This document shows, piece by piece, positions 17,609-26,676 of a DNA stretch of 33,152 bases. The notes beneath the pieces are model-generated. The model worked only from the letters and a program-made list of their open reading frames with translations. It was not told where the DNA came from and searched no databases. Position numbers and translations under genes: made by a program. Positions within the stretch are counted from its first letter, which is position 1, and the number at the start of each line of letters is the position of its first letter. This stretch comes from Asaia bogorensis (GTDB taxonomy: Bacteria; Pseudomonadota; Alphaproteobacteria; Acetobacterales; Acetobacteraceae): contig CAMCZJ010000002.1 of NCBI GenBank assembly GCA_945886995.1, positions 1 to 33,152 on the forward strand, given 5' to 3'.

Positions 17609-18813
17609 GTCGGCAGCAGGATTTCCGCCGCGCGCAGCTTTTCGATCAGCGCCGCCGCGTTGGCGCTGGGGCAGGCCAGGGCGAGAGAGGCTTCCGTAAT
17701 GCTCGGCTGGGTGATGATCCAAGCCGCGGCTTCAACTTCATGTGCATTGATGGCCAAGACGCCCATTTCAGTGCGCAGCCCGTAATCCGCGCCGCGACGG
17801 ACGGTCTTCACATTGGGCCGCACGCGCAATGTCTGCCCGCCGTCCGCTTCCGCCGCAGGGGTCGCGCCGCGCGCCGCAAGCAGGTCATAGCCGCCGCGTT
17901 CATAGCGGTAATTGGCCAGGAAGCTCTCCACCGCTTGCAGGAATTTCGGGTCCCGCGCCCATTCGCCGATGCGCTGGCCGAGCAAAGCGGCGCGCTGCGT
18001 CAGCGCATACTTCGCTGCTGTCGTGCCATCCTGCCGCGGCAGGGGCTTCCGAAATTCAGCGTCGTGGAAGGCGCGTTCTGTCAGTAGGCCCATGAAGTCA
18101 ACGCCCATCAGCGCATGCACACCATAGGCGACATGAACGGAATTGGGCGCTTCGGCCAAGGCGTCATGATACCAGCCGCGTGGCAGATAGAGCAGATCGC
18201 CCTTCTTCAGATGCGCCTTGAAACGCAGCCCGCCCTTGGCCTTGTCATGGAATTCCTGCGTCTGGCCGCGAAAAATCGCATGCGCCACCGGCCATTCCGC
18301 GCGGCCTTCCCAGATGTTCCAGATCTTCTCCCCTTCCACCTGCACGGCCCAGACATCATGCGTATCGTAATGGGCGTGAAATGCTTTGTGGCTTTGCCAG
18401 GATATGTAGACATTGGCCTGGGCCTTGCCGAGGCCAGCGCCTTCCAAGGCAGCGGAAACATCCGCCAAGCCAGGCGTCAGGCTATCCACATCATTCATGA
18501 CCACGGAAGCACCGCGCGCCACCCATTCCTGCACCTTGGCGGCGATGGGCTGCAGGGAATTGGCGCCATCACGCGACAGCGCGGTTTGGCTATACTGCGC
18601 GGGCGGGATGGTCGTGCTGTCCAGCACCAGCTTCAGGCTGCGTTCGGACCAGATATGGGTCATGCCGAGCAGGCGATTAATGCCGGCCCAATCCAGCACA
18701 CCCGCAAATTTTTCCGCAGCCCCCGGCAGATGCAGCGGCTGCTGGTCGTAATATTCGGCGAAGAAGCGTTCTGGCGGCATAGGCGCCAGGATATCGGCCA
18801 GGGTCATGCTCAT
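17605..18813 (-). CDS. JmjC/cupin-4 domain protein (putative 2-oxoglutarate oxygenase)
   Basis: HAHYDTHDVWAVQVEGEKIWNIWEGR (HxD facial triad), KKGDLLYLPRGWYHDALAEAPNSVHVAYGVHA. Confidence 0.88.
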   Translation of the reverse strand: MSMTLADILAPMPPERFFAEYYDQQPLHLPGAAEKFAGVLDWAGINRLLGMTHIWSERSLKLVLDSTTIPPAQYSQTALSRDGANSLQPIAAKVQEWVARGASVVMNDVDSLTPGLADVSAALEGAGLGKAQANVYISWQSHKAFHAHYDTHDVWAVQVEGEKIWNIWEGRAEWPVAHAIFRGQTQEFHDKAKGGLRFKAHLKKGDLLYLPRGWYHDALAEAPNSVHVAYGVHALMGVDFMGLLTERAFHDAEFRKPLPRQDGTTAAKYALTQRAALLGQRIGEWARDPKFLQAVESFLANYRYERGGYDLLAARGATPAAEADGGQTLRVRPNVKTVRRGADYGLRTEMGVLAINAHEVEAAAWIITQPSITEASLALACPSANAAALIEKLRAAEILLPT

Positions 18814-18827
18814 GGGGTCTTATATCA

Positions 18828-18864
18828 GGGAAGGGGGCGACTGGGGGAGGGGGCTTTAAGGGGG
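18828..18864 (+). other. Putative G-quadruplex motif
   Basis: GGG-AA-GGGGG-CGACT-GGGGG-A-GGGGG-CTTTAA-GGGGG: five G-runs (four of them G5), all loops 1-6 nt. Confidence 0.8.
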
Positions 18865-18992
18865 AAGAAGCTGGGCTCATTTGCTGGCGCCGCTCACCCT
18901 TGGGGTAGAGCCAGCCCGCGCGGTACGCCAAAGCTTTACTTGCTTGACGGCAGCCGATATTTCCCTGAGCCTATAAGTAATGGAACAGGTTA

Positions 18993-20201
18993 ATGGCTGA
19001 TCTCTCAGCAATCGCGTTTTCCAGCGAGAGCAATGACGGCATCCTGGCCTGGTGGACGAAATGCATTGCAGACCGCATGGTGCGTCATGGCATTTCGGTC
19101 GAGACGATCAATCTTCTGCACCCGGACTGGTCAACAGACCTGTCAGCGCATTTGAGGCAGCGGATTCCGGATTTTTGCTTCAGCTTTCAAGGCTTTGGTA
19201 TGCGGCTGTCCAATGGTTCTGAGAATCTATGGACTGCCATGAACATTCCTTTCGTCAGTTCCATGGGGGATGCGCCTTATTGGTCACCGCCGCTGCATAG
19301 CGCGTCGGGCAAAACGCTGGCGCATCTCTACACATCACAAGAATTTCTCGAATTTTACGTTGAGTTTTTGAAGGGAAAAAATTTCGCGACCTTCCTGCCT
19401 TTCGGCTATCCATCCAATCCCCATGCAAACGATCTGCCCTGGCACAAGCGCGATCTGGATTTGATTTTCGTTAAATCGGGCGTTGATCCAAATGCCCTGC
19501 GTGCTGCCTGGGCAGAATTACAGGCGACGTTACGAGAGGTGCTTGAAGAAGCTTCCGAAATTGCCTTGGCCGGCCAAACCGAATCGATCGGCAGGATTGT
19601 TGCGCGTGTTTTTTCCGCGCATCGCATCAATCTGAACGAAAACACTGAACCATTCATGTATAGCTGCCAACAAGTGGATGCTTATGTGCGGGCGACGCGG
19701 GCGGACCGTATGGCGCGCCAGATTATGCGCCGTGGAGGGCATATTTTTGGTGACTGGCCGCATCTTGATAGAGGTAAATCTCGGGCAGTCTTCCATGGGA
19801 AAATCCCTGCCGGTCAACTGAATAAACTTTATGCAAGAAGCCGCATTCTTGCGAATACCGCACCGTGCACGCTGACCGGAATGCATGAACGTATTCTAGC
19901 GGCCTTTCAGGCCAAAGCTTTTATACTGACTGATAGCTCCCCTTTTCTGGAGGAACGATTGGCAAGCTATCCAAGCTTCAAATCTGTCCCGATTGAGAGT
20001 GCGGAGTTTGCGGATATCCTGGACGCGCGGCTACTGGAGATTCGGCGTTTGGGCGCAGAACCTGCGGCCACCCGGGCCATGCTTGATGATGTTTGTGTGC
20101 GGGCGGAAGCAGAATTTGGCCTTGACCAGTTTATCAGCAGAATGCTCGACGTGGTTTCTTCATTGAAGGCTGGGCGAGGGAATGAGATCCATGCGAAATA
20201 A
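18993..20201 (+). CDS. Putative CgeB-like glycosyltransferase
   Basis: 402 aa; RSRILANTAPCTLTGMHERILAAFQAKAFILTDSSPF resembles the C-terminal donor-site region of CgeB-like glycosyltransferases; heads a sugar-nucleotide cluster. Confidence 0.5.
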   Translation: MADLSAIAFSSESNDGILAWWTKCIADRMVRHGISVETINLLHPDWSTDLSAHLRQRIPDFCFSFQGFGMRLSNGSENLWTAMNIPFVSSMGDAPYWSPPLHSASGKTLAHLYTSQEFLEFYVEFLKGKNFATFLPFGYPSNPHANDLPWHKRDLDLIFVKSGVDPNALRAAWAELQATLREVLEEASEIALAGQTESIGRIVARVFSAHRINLNENTEPFMYSCQQVDAYVRATRADRMARQIMRRGGHIFGDWPHLDRGKSRAVFHGKIPAGQLNKLYARSRILANTAPCTLTGMHERILAAFQAKAFILTDSSPFLEERLASYPSFKSVPIESAEFADILDARLLEIRRLGAEPAATRAMLDDVCVRAEAEFGLDQFISRMLDVVSSLKAGRGNEIHAK

Positions 20202-20236
20202 GATCGCCGGCGAGGTCACCATGCTGCTGTCTGCCC

Positions 20237-20737
20237 ATGCAGCCGAATAGCGCTAGCGCCAATGCCTTGCGGGCAAGCCAGGCGCCGGCCGTGGTAAGTC
20301 CGCTCAATCGTTGCCACTGGATTGATATGCCTTCCGTGCATGATTATCGGGGCAATCTCAGCTTTATGGAGGGTGGGCGCCATGTGCCCTTCGACATCAA
20401 GCGCGTCTACTATCTTTATGACATCCCAAGCGGCGCGGAAAGGGCCGGTCACGCGCATCGTGAGCTATCACAGGTCTTCATCGCCCTGTCGGGTAGTTTT
20501 GATCTTGTCCTGGATGATGGGCTGCGGCAGGAAACCGTTCACCTCAGCCGCGCCCATATGGGCTTTGTTGTCGTGCCTTTCGTCTGGCGTGTACTGAATA
20601 ATTTCAGCGGTAATTCTGTATGTTTGGTTTTGGCAAGTACTGAATATGACGCTGGCGATTACATTCGGGAATATGGCGACTTCATCCGGGAAACCGCTTT
20701 GCGCCATGGCTTTACTCATAACCTCCCGAAAGAATGA
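20237..20737 (+). CDS. FdtA/WxcM-like dTDP-sugar 3,4-ketoisomerase
   Basis: DYRGNLSFMEGGRHVPFDIKRVYYLYDIPSGAERAGHAHRELSQVFIALSGSFDLVLDDG...NNFSGNSVCLVLASTEYDAGDYIREYGDFI. Confidence 0.88.
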   Translation: MQPNSASANALRASQAPAVVSPLNRCHWIDMPSVHDYRGNLSFMEGGRHVPFDIKRVYYLYDIPSGAERAGHAHRELSQVFIALSGSFDLVLDDGLRQETVHLSRAHMGFVVVPFVWRVLNNFSGNSVCLVLASTEYDAGDYIREYGDFIRETALRHGFTHNLPKE

Positions 20738-20743
20738 CAGATC

Positions 20744-21862
20744 ATGAGGACCATCGCATTCTTTGATCTGAAGCGCGCGCATCAGGAAATTCGTGGCTCC
20801 CTGGATGGTGCTTTTGCCGCGGTCATTGGGCGCGGAAATTTCATTCAAGGTACGGCGCTGGCGCAGTTTGAAGACGAATTCGCGCGCTACTGCGGCAGCG
20901 CGTATGCCGTGGGCGTCGGTAACGGGCTCGATGCCCTTACCCTTATCCTGCGCGGCTATGATATTGGGCCAGGTGATGAGGTTATTGTACCAAGCCAAAC
21001 CTTCATCGCCACCTGGCTTGCCGTAACAGCCTGTGGCGCGACGCCAATTGCAGCCGATATAGATCTGCAAAGCTATAATCTCGATCCCGCCGCGGCGGCT
21101 GCCAGTATAACGCCACGCACCAAAGCCATCATTGCTGTGCATCTTTTCGGCCAGCCCGCGGATATGCACGCGTTGCGTGATCTCGCCGACAAACATCGTC
21201 TGCGTCTGATTGAAGATGCAGCCCAGGCGCATGGTGCTGAACTTGAAGGGAAACGCGCCGGCGCCTTGGGTGATGCCGCCGGTTTTTCCTTTTACCCCAC
21301 CAAGAACCTTGGCGCCCTTGGTGATGGCGGAGCGATAACCACCAATGACGAGCTACTTGCCAAACGGATCAGGCGGCTGCGCAATTACGGATCTGATACA
21401 AAATACGTACATGAGGAGTCCGGGACCAATTCCCGGCTTGATGAAATTCAGGCGGCATTTCTTTCTGTGAAGCTTGCGGGCCTTGAGTCGAAAATCCTGC
21501 GACGGAACGAAATCGCGGCGCAGTTTCAGGCGGCTATGCAGGGTCTGCCTGGTGTTAAGGCCCCGATCATCGCGCCAAAGGCGCGTTCAGCTTGGCATCT
21601 TTATGTGATTCGTTGCGAAAGACGAGACTCCTTCCAGCAGGCGCTGGCCGAAAAAGGGGTGCAGACCCTGATCCATTACCCCATACCCCCAGGCCGCCAA
21701 GCGCCCTATAGCCAGGGGGGCTTCCCATCCGCACTGCCAAACGGCGATATTGCCGCGGCGGAATGCCTTAGCTTGCCGTTATGGCCCGAAATGGCTGATG
21801 AGGAAGCTTCCTATGTCATTCAGGCTGTCCAGGGTGTGGCTGTTGAACTTGGCGACGCCTAA
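20744..21862 (+). CDS. DegT/DnrJ/EryC1/StrS aminotransferase (FdtB-like)
   Basis: [82 protein letters not shown]. Confidence 0.92.
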   Translation: MRTIAFFDLKRAHQEIRGSLDGAFAAVIGRGNFIQGTALAQFEDEFARYCGSAYAVGVGNGLDALTLILRGYDIGPGDEVIVPSQTFIATWLAVTACGATPIAADIDLQSYNLDPAAAAASITPRTKAIIAVHLFGQPADMHALRDLADKHRLRLIEDAAQAHGAELEGKRAGALGDAAGFSFYPTKNLGALGDGGAITTNDELLAKRIRRLRNYGSDTKYVHEESGTNSRLDEIQAAFLSVKLAGLESKILRRNEIAAQFQAAMQGLPGVKAPIIAPKARSAWHLYVIRCERRDSFQQALAEKGVQTLIHYPIPPGRQAPYSQGGFPSALPNGDIAAAECLSLPLWPEMADEEASYVIQAVQGVAVELGDA

Positions 21863-21880
21863 GTCTGCACAAGGGGGAAC

Positions 21881-22672
21881 ATGATGACCACTTCCATCAT
21901 TGATCCGCGTTTTAAGCTAGCTGAAGGCGTTGTCATTGGTAGCGGCTGCGTGCTTTCCGGCGATGGCTCCATTTCGGCTGGCGTGGTCATTGGCCATAAT
22001 GTGGTGATTGAAGGTGATGTGCAGATCGGCGAAGGAACAAGGATTGGGCATCATTGCGTATTGCAAGGCCCGCTCCGCATCGGCCCCAGGAATGAGATTT
22101 CCCCCTTTGTCAGCCTTGGCTTGCAGGCGCAGCATCCTGATTATCACGGGAAAGGTGGTCCGGTTATCATCGGGCAAGGCAATGTGCTGCGCGAATTTGT
22201 GACGATCCACGCTTCAACCCATGAGGAGTGGACCCGTTTAGGCGACCATAACTACATCATGGCGTATTGCCACATTGCGCATGACTGCAGGATCGGAGAT
22301 CATAACAAATTTGCAAATAACGCGACCTTGGCTGGTCATGTACGTATTGGCGATCACTGCTATCTTGGGCTTCACGCTGTTTTCCATCAGCGTTTGTCTA
22401 TTGGGGATTTCTGCATGATCGGCATGAATGAGACCATCAATCGCCACGTGCCGCCCTTTGCCGTTCTTGCAAATGGACGATTCATCAAGATCAATACGCG
22501 CGGACTGTCGCTCAATGGTGTGCCGCAAGATGAAATCCGCAAGATCGAAACCTGGTATAGAAGCGGAACCAGCGACGACCCACCAAGTGCGAACCAAACT
22601 GTAATTGATAACTTCTACGCCTCAGTAACGCAGGGCGGCGTTTATCAGTATGAGAAGGCTACCACTCGGTAA
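21881..22672 (+). CDS. LpxA-like left-handed beta-helix acyltransferase
   Basis: Hexapeptide repeats; VTIHAST, NYIMAYCHIAHDCRIGDHNKFANNATLAGHVRIGDHCYLGLHAVFHQ resembles the LpxA core including the HIAHDC motif. Starts at 21881 or 21884. Confidence 0.85.
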   Translation: MMTTSIIDPRFKLAEGVVIGSGCVLSGDGSISAGVVIGHNVVIEGDVQIGEGTRIGHHCVLQGPLRIGPRNEISPFVSLGLQAQHPDYHGKGGPVIIGQGNVLREFVTIHASTHEEWTRLGDHNYIMAYCHIAHDCRIGDHNKFANNATLAGHVRIGDHCYLGLHAVFHQRLSIGDFCMIGMNETINRHVPPFAVLANGRFIKINTRGLSLNGVPQDEIRKIETWYRSGTSDDPPSANQTVIDNFYASVTQGGVYQYEKATTR

Positions 22673-22709
22673 GTTGCGGCTTTGGCGTATCAGCTACCTG
22701 GATCAGGCC

Positions 22710-23534
22710 CTATCGTTCCGCATGTTTGCGTTCATAATGCTTGCGGTATTTCTGCGTCACCAGATCGGTCTTCACCACCACGGCGACATCAGTGGTGTTA
22801 AATGGTACATCCAGCACCGCACCATCGCCCACAAAACCGCCCAGGCGCAGATACCCCTTCACCAAGGGCGGCAGTGCGGCCAGGGTCGCGCGCTTGTCAA
22901 TTAAAGCTGGGTCCTTCCGGCGCATTTCCACATAGCGGCCCGGAACGGCGCGGGGGCGCAATTCTTCCGGCGCCAGGTGAAAGGCATGCAAATAGGTCAA
23001 TTGGTTGGCCAGAACGTCCAGATCGGTCCCGGGCAATGATGCGCAACCAAACATCAGCGCTATGTCATGGCGAAAGACATAGGCGGCGATACCATCCCAC
23101 AGCAATTGGAGCGTGCCGCGGCTGCGATACGCCACATCCACGCAGGAACGCCCCAATTCAAGCACCGGCCCTGGATAGGTGACCAGGCGGGAAATGTCGT
23201 ATTCCTCCGCCGAATACCACCGCCCTAGTTTTGCTGCCGCCGCACGCCTGATCAGACGGTAGGTGCCGACAACCGATTCCGGCCCCTCCCCGCGATCATG
23301 ATCCACCACTAGCAAATGGTCGGCGACAGCGTCGAAATCATCACGGTCCCTGTGGCTATCCGCAGTGGCGCTGTCGGCCTGCGCACCCATTTCGCCATAG
23401 AAAACCCGATAGCGCAGCGCCTGCACGGCATCTATTTCATCGGCGCTAACGGCAAGCCGCACGCCCAGATTGCCGGCGCGCAATTCTTCAAGGCCATCTC
23501 CGGCGCCGGCAGATCCGTCTTGATTTATTGGCAT
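22710..23534 (-). CDS. olsB: OlsB-like ornithine N-acyltransferase (hemolysin-like GNAT)
   Basis: VRLAVSADEIDAVQALRYRVFYGEMGA...ELGRSCVDVAYRSRGTLQLLWDGIAAYVFRHDIALMFGCASLPGTD...VPFNTTDVAVVV. Start 23534 or 23582. Confidence 0.8.
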   Translation of the reverse strand: MPINQDGSAGAGDGLEELRAGNLGVRLAVSADEIDAVQALRYRVFYGEMGAQADSATADSHRDRDDFDAVADHLLVVDHDRGEGPESVVGTYRLIRRAAAAKLGRWYSAEEYDISRLVTYPGPVLELGRSCVDVAYRSRGTLQLLWDGIAAYVFRHDIALMFGCASLPGTDLDVLANQLTYLHAFHLAPEELRPRAVPGRYVEMRRKDPALIDKRATLAALPPLVKGYLRLGGFVGDGAVLDVPFNTTDVAVVVKTDLVTQKYRKHYERKHAER

Positions 23535-23661
23535 CGGCAATCCGTCACAAACGGCCCGATTCCGGGAAAACCCCGAAATCACCCGCCGTCGCCCGCCTTA
23601 TATGGAGAGTTTGAGGGATAGCCAAATCCGCTATGGCAGCCGCGTGGGTGGGGGGGGGGCT

Positions 23662-24087
23662 TCAGCCGGCGGCAGCCCGGCGCTTGCGTGGCTTGGTGCC
23701 AAGGCCGATCTTCTTGGCAAGGGTGGAACGCTGCTTCGCGTAGCGCGGCGCAACCATGGGGTAATCGGCGGGCAGGCCCCAGCGTTCGCGGTATTGCTCG
23801 GGCGTCAGATTGAAAGATGTCTTCAAATGCCGCTTCAGCATCTTTAGTTTTCTGCCGTCTTCAAGGCAGATGATGTGATCAGGCGTGACCGATTTTGCGA
23901 TCGGTACCGCAGGATCGGGGCGCTTCGCCACCGCCGCTGGCACAGCTTCAATGGATGAAAGCGTGCGATAAACATCCTGGATGAGCGCCGGCAAAGACGA
24001 AGCGGCAACAGAGTTATGCGCCACATGCGCCGAAACGATTTGAGCAGTTAAGGTAAGGACATCGCCTTTTGGCTTGGCTTCGGACAT
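23662..24087 (-). CDS. MucR/Ros family zinc-finger transcriptional regulator
   Basis: VAHNSVAASSLPALIQDVYRTL...SVTPDHIICLEDGRKLKMLKRHLKTSFNLTPEQYRERWGLPADYPMVAPRYAKQRSTLAKKIGLG. Confidence 0.95.
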   Translation of the reverse strand: MSEAKPKGDVLTLTAQIVSAHVAHNSVAASSLPALIQDVYRTLSSIEAVPAAVAKRPDPAVPIAKSVTPDHIICLEDGRKLKMLKRHLKTSFNLTPEQYRERWGLPADYPMVAPRYAKQRSTLAKKIGLGTKPRKRRAAAG

Positions 24088-24130
24088 TCGTTAGTTTCTC
24101 CTAATAAATATGCTGAATAATTCTAATTAT

Positions 24131-24149
24131 GTTGAAGAACCTTTTCAAC
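24131..24149. promoter_or_regulatory. Inverted repeat in the AT-rich mucR/tusA divergent region
   Basis: GTTGAA-GAACCTT-TTCAAC in an AT-rich segment unlike the surrounding GC-rich DNA. Confidence 0.4.
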
Positions 24150-24217
24150 CATAATGAATGGTAGTATTGAAGGGTTGTAAATCTATCCGACCCAGCCTGA
24201 AACAAGAAATTCCTTAT

Positions 24218-24487
24218 ATGAATACAACCATTGCCATGCAAAGCCCTGAGCTGCAACCGGACCAATCCATTGATATTGTTTCGGAAACCTGTCCGATGAC
24301 CTTTGTGCTGGTCCGGCTTGCACTGGACCAGATGCAACTTGGGCAGGTTCTGGAAATCCACCTGCGCGGCGACGAACCTCGCCGAAACATTCCCCTGACC
24401 GCCCAAGAACAGGGTCATGAAGTACTTGGCGTGACTGATTTGCCGAATGGTCACTCCGTTTTGTGGCTTCGGCGTGGCCCGGCATGA
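24218..24487 (+). CDS. TusA-family sulfurtransferase-like protein
   Basis: IDIVSETCPMTFVLVRLALDQMQLGQVLEIHLRGDEPRRNIPLTAQEQGHEVLGVTDLPNGHSVLWLRR. Start ATG 24218. Confidence 0.85.
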   Translation: MNTTIAMQSPELQPDQSIDIVSETCPMTFVLVRLALDQMQLGQVLEIHLRGDEPRRNIPLTAQEQGHEVLGVTDLPNGHSVLWLRRGPA

Positions 24488-24499
24488 AGCGGCCGGCCC

Positions 24500-26203
24500 C
24501 TATTCCTCGGCGATAATCGCATCGGCAATCTTCTCGGCCGCCATCAGGGTTGGGAAGTTCGTATTGGCGCACGGCACGACTGGAAAGATCGAAGCATCAA
24601 CCACGCGCAGCCCTTCAATACCCTTCACCCGGCCATTCGTATCCACAACCGACATTGGATCTTCCAGGCTGCCCATGCGGCAGGAACAGGAAGCATGCCA
24701 AACGCCGATCGTTGCCTTGCGGATGAAGGCTTCCAACGCCGCATCATCAGCCAGCACCTGATCCATGCGGAAGCCTTCCACCACGAAGCGATCAATGAAA
24801 TAGCTGCGAATGAAGGCCGGGCCATCCAGAATCAGGCTGATAAGGGCAGTGATGATCTTGTTCTTGTTGTTAACAACGCCAAGCTTGCGTACTCGATCAC
24901 TATAGCTGGCCGGGAAATGGTCAGCGGTGATCTTGCCCAATTCGCCGCTCATCTGAATGGCGGCCATCATGCGAAAGCCGCTCATCAGCCGGTCAAGGTC
25001 ACGGTGGTCTGACAGCAGGTTGAATTCCACAATGGGCGGAACACGCCAATCTGCCGATGCAAGCCGAAGCTGCCCCGTTTCGGAATAGGTCTTGTTCACC
25101 CAAAGCAGCATGGAGGCGATTTGTTCGCCCACCGCGTGCCAGGCGGATTTGCTGACCACCGCAGCAAACATGTCACCAGGCGGAGTATCCTCAATGTTCG
25201 ATGAATAACGCAGGCCCAGCAGGATATGCCGGCGCGTTCGGTTATCCACCCGCGACCCACGCTTCAGAAAGGATGAAAGCGCGATGGAAGGATGATCCAT
25301 CAGCCCCCGCCCCACCCCTGGCAGCGGCATCCGTATGGGAATGCCAAGCTGGCGCAAATGTCCAACTGGGCCAATGCCAGCGCGCAGCAAATGCGCGGGC
25401 GAATGAATGGCACCGCAAGAAAGAATGATCTCCTTCGCCAAGAAGTATTGTTGCTGGCCGCGCACCTGCGCCACTACGCCAGCGCAGCGCCGATCTTCAA
25501 ACAGCAAATACTTCACTTGGGTATCACAGGAGATCGTCAGATTGCCGCGCGCGCGGGTTGTCCGATCCAGATAACCCATGGCGGCGGAAACACGCTGTTC
25601 GTCAGCATTGGAAATGGTGATGGGGAAGAACCCATCCTCAAAAACACCGTTTTGATCTTCAAGCGGCTTGAAGCCCGCCGCGGCAAAGCTCATGGCGGCG
25701 GCCTTCGCGTGGTTGTTCCATTGCTCAGGCTTGATGCGCCGAACCTTGATGGGCCCCTCCTTGCCGTGAAAGGGGCCGCCGAAATCAAGATCATGCTCGA
25801 TCTTCTTGAAATAAGGCAGCACCGCTTCCCAGTTCCACCCTGCGGCGCCGCGGGCCTCCCATTCTTCGTAATCGCTCGGGGCGCCGCGATTGGCCATTTG
25901 CCCATTGATGGAAGAACCGCCGCCCAGAACCCGCGCCTGTTCATATTTACGCAGCGGTGGAAGCTCCTGCGGATTGTTATGGGGGATGTTCTGCGTATGC
26001 ACGCGCAAGTCAGTCCAATGGAAGCGCGGATCGAAATATGCAGTGCCCGGGTAACTGTCGCGGATTTCCTGCGGCTCCTCACCGGGTGGCGCATCGGGCC
26101 CGGCTTCACAGAGCAGCACCTTATGCCCACTGCGTGCCGATAGCCGGTTTGCCAGCACAGAACCGGCGGAGCCGCCGCCGACAATGATTGTATCAAAAAT
26201 CAT
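24500..26203 (-). CDS. GMC family FAD-dependent oxidoreductase
   Basis: FDTIIVGGGSAGSVLANRLS, ARVLGGGSSINGQMANRGAPSDYEEWEARG, LSCGAIHSPAHLLRAGIGP, VVDASIFPVVPCANTNFPTLMAAEKIAD. Confidence 0.95.
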   Translation of the reverse strand: MIFDTIIVGGGSAGSVLANRLSARSGHKVLLCEAGPDAPPGEEPQEIRDSYPGTAYFDPRFHWTDLRVHTQNIPHNNPQELPPLRKYEQARVLGGGSSINGQMANRGAPSDYEEWEARGAAGWNWEAVLPYFKKIEHDLDFGGPFHGKEGPIKVRRIKPEQWNNHAKAAAMSFAAAGFKPLEDQNGVFEDGFFPITISNADEQRVSAAMGYLDRTTRARGNLTISCDTQVKYLLFEDRRCAGVVAQVRGQQQYFLAKEIILSCGAIHSPAHLLRAGIGPVGHLRQLGIPIRMPLPGVGRGLMDHPSIALSSFLKRGSRVDNRTRRHILLGLRYSSNIEDTPPGDMFAAVVSKSAWHAVGEQIASMLLWVNKTYSETGQLRLASADWRVPPIVEFNLLSDHRDLDRLMSGFRMMAAIQMSGELGKITADHFPASYSDRVRKLGVVNNKNKIITALISLILDGPAFIRSYFIDRFVVEGFRMDQVLADDAALEAFIRKATIGVWHASCSCRMGSLEDPMSVVDTNGRVKGIEGLRVVDASIFPVVPCANTNFPTLMAAEKIADAIIAEE

Positions 26204-26233
26204 GCTTCGCCTCCTTGGTTGTTCTTTTCAGCC

Positions 26234-26608
26234 TTATGCGATCATGCGGCCCAGCGGCCGGCCGGCGCAGATATGCACATGGAAATGCGGCACTTCCTGC
26301 CCGGCATGCACGCCCATATTCATCAGTACACGATACCCATCCGCTTCCAACCCCAAAGCCTTCGCCACCTGGCCCACTGCGCGCCAAAAGCCAGTGATCT
26401 CATCAGGCGCGGCAGTAGCGCTGAAATCAGCGATGGAAACGTAACGCCCCTTCGGGATGACCAGCACATGCACGGGCGCCTGGGGCGCGATGTCATGGAA
26501 GGCCAGCGCGTGATCATCCTCATGCACTTTCTTCGCCGGGATCTCGCCACGCAGGATACGCGCGAAGATATTGCTGTCATCATAGGGGCCAAGGCCGTTG
26601 ACGGGCAT
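26234..26608 (-). CDS. HIT family protein
   Basis: NIFARILRGEIPAKKVHEDDHALAFHDIAPQAPVHVLVIPKG...HAGQEVPHFHVHICAGRPLG (HxHxH). Start ATG 26608. Confidence 0.93.
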   Translation of the reverse strand: MPVNGLGPYDDSNIFARILRGEIPAKKVHEDDHALAFHDIAPQAPVHVLVIPKGRYVSIADFSATAAPDEITGFWRAVGQVAKALGLEADGYRVLMNMGVHAGQEVPHFHVHICAGRPLGRMIA

Positions 26609-26676
26609 GATTGTGCTTCCATCATGAATAAACTGAAAGCCTACCATGCCACGCATGGGCCGAATTGGAAGCCCGT

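Noticed and set aside
18945-18975. GCCGATAT upstream of the sugar cluster as a sigma-28 (flagellar) promoter
   Set aside because: Resembles the -10 box but no TAAA-type -35 at the required spacing; cannot be used to link the cluster to flagella.
18115-18993. 292-aa plus-strand ORF opposite JmjC
   Set aside because: Antisense to the JmjC gene, His/Gly/Arg-rich, no family resemblance.
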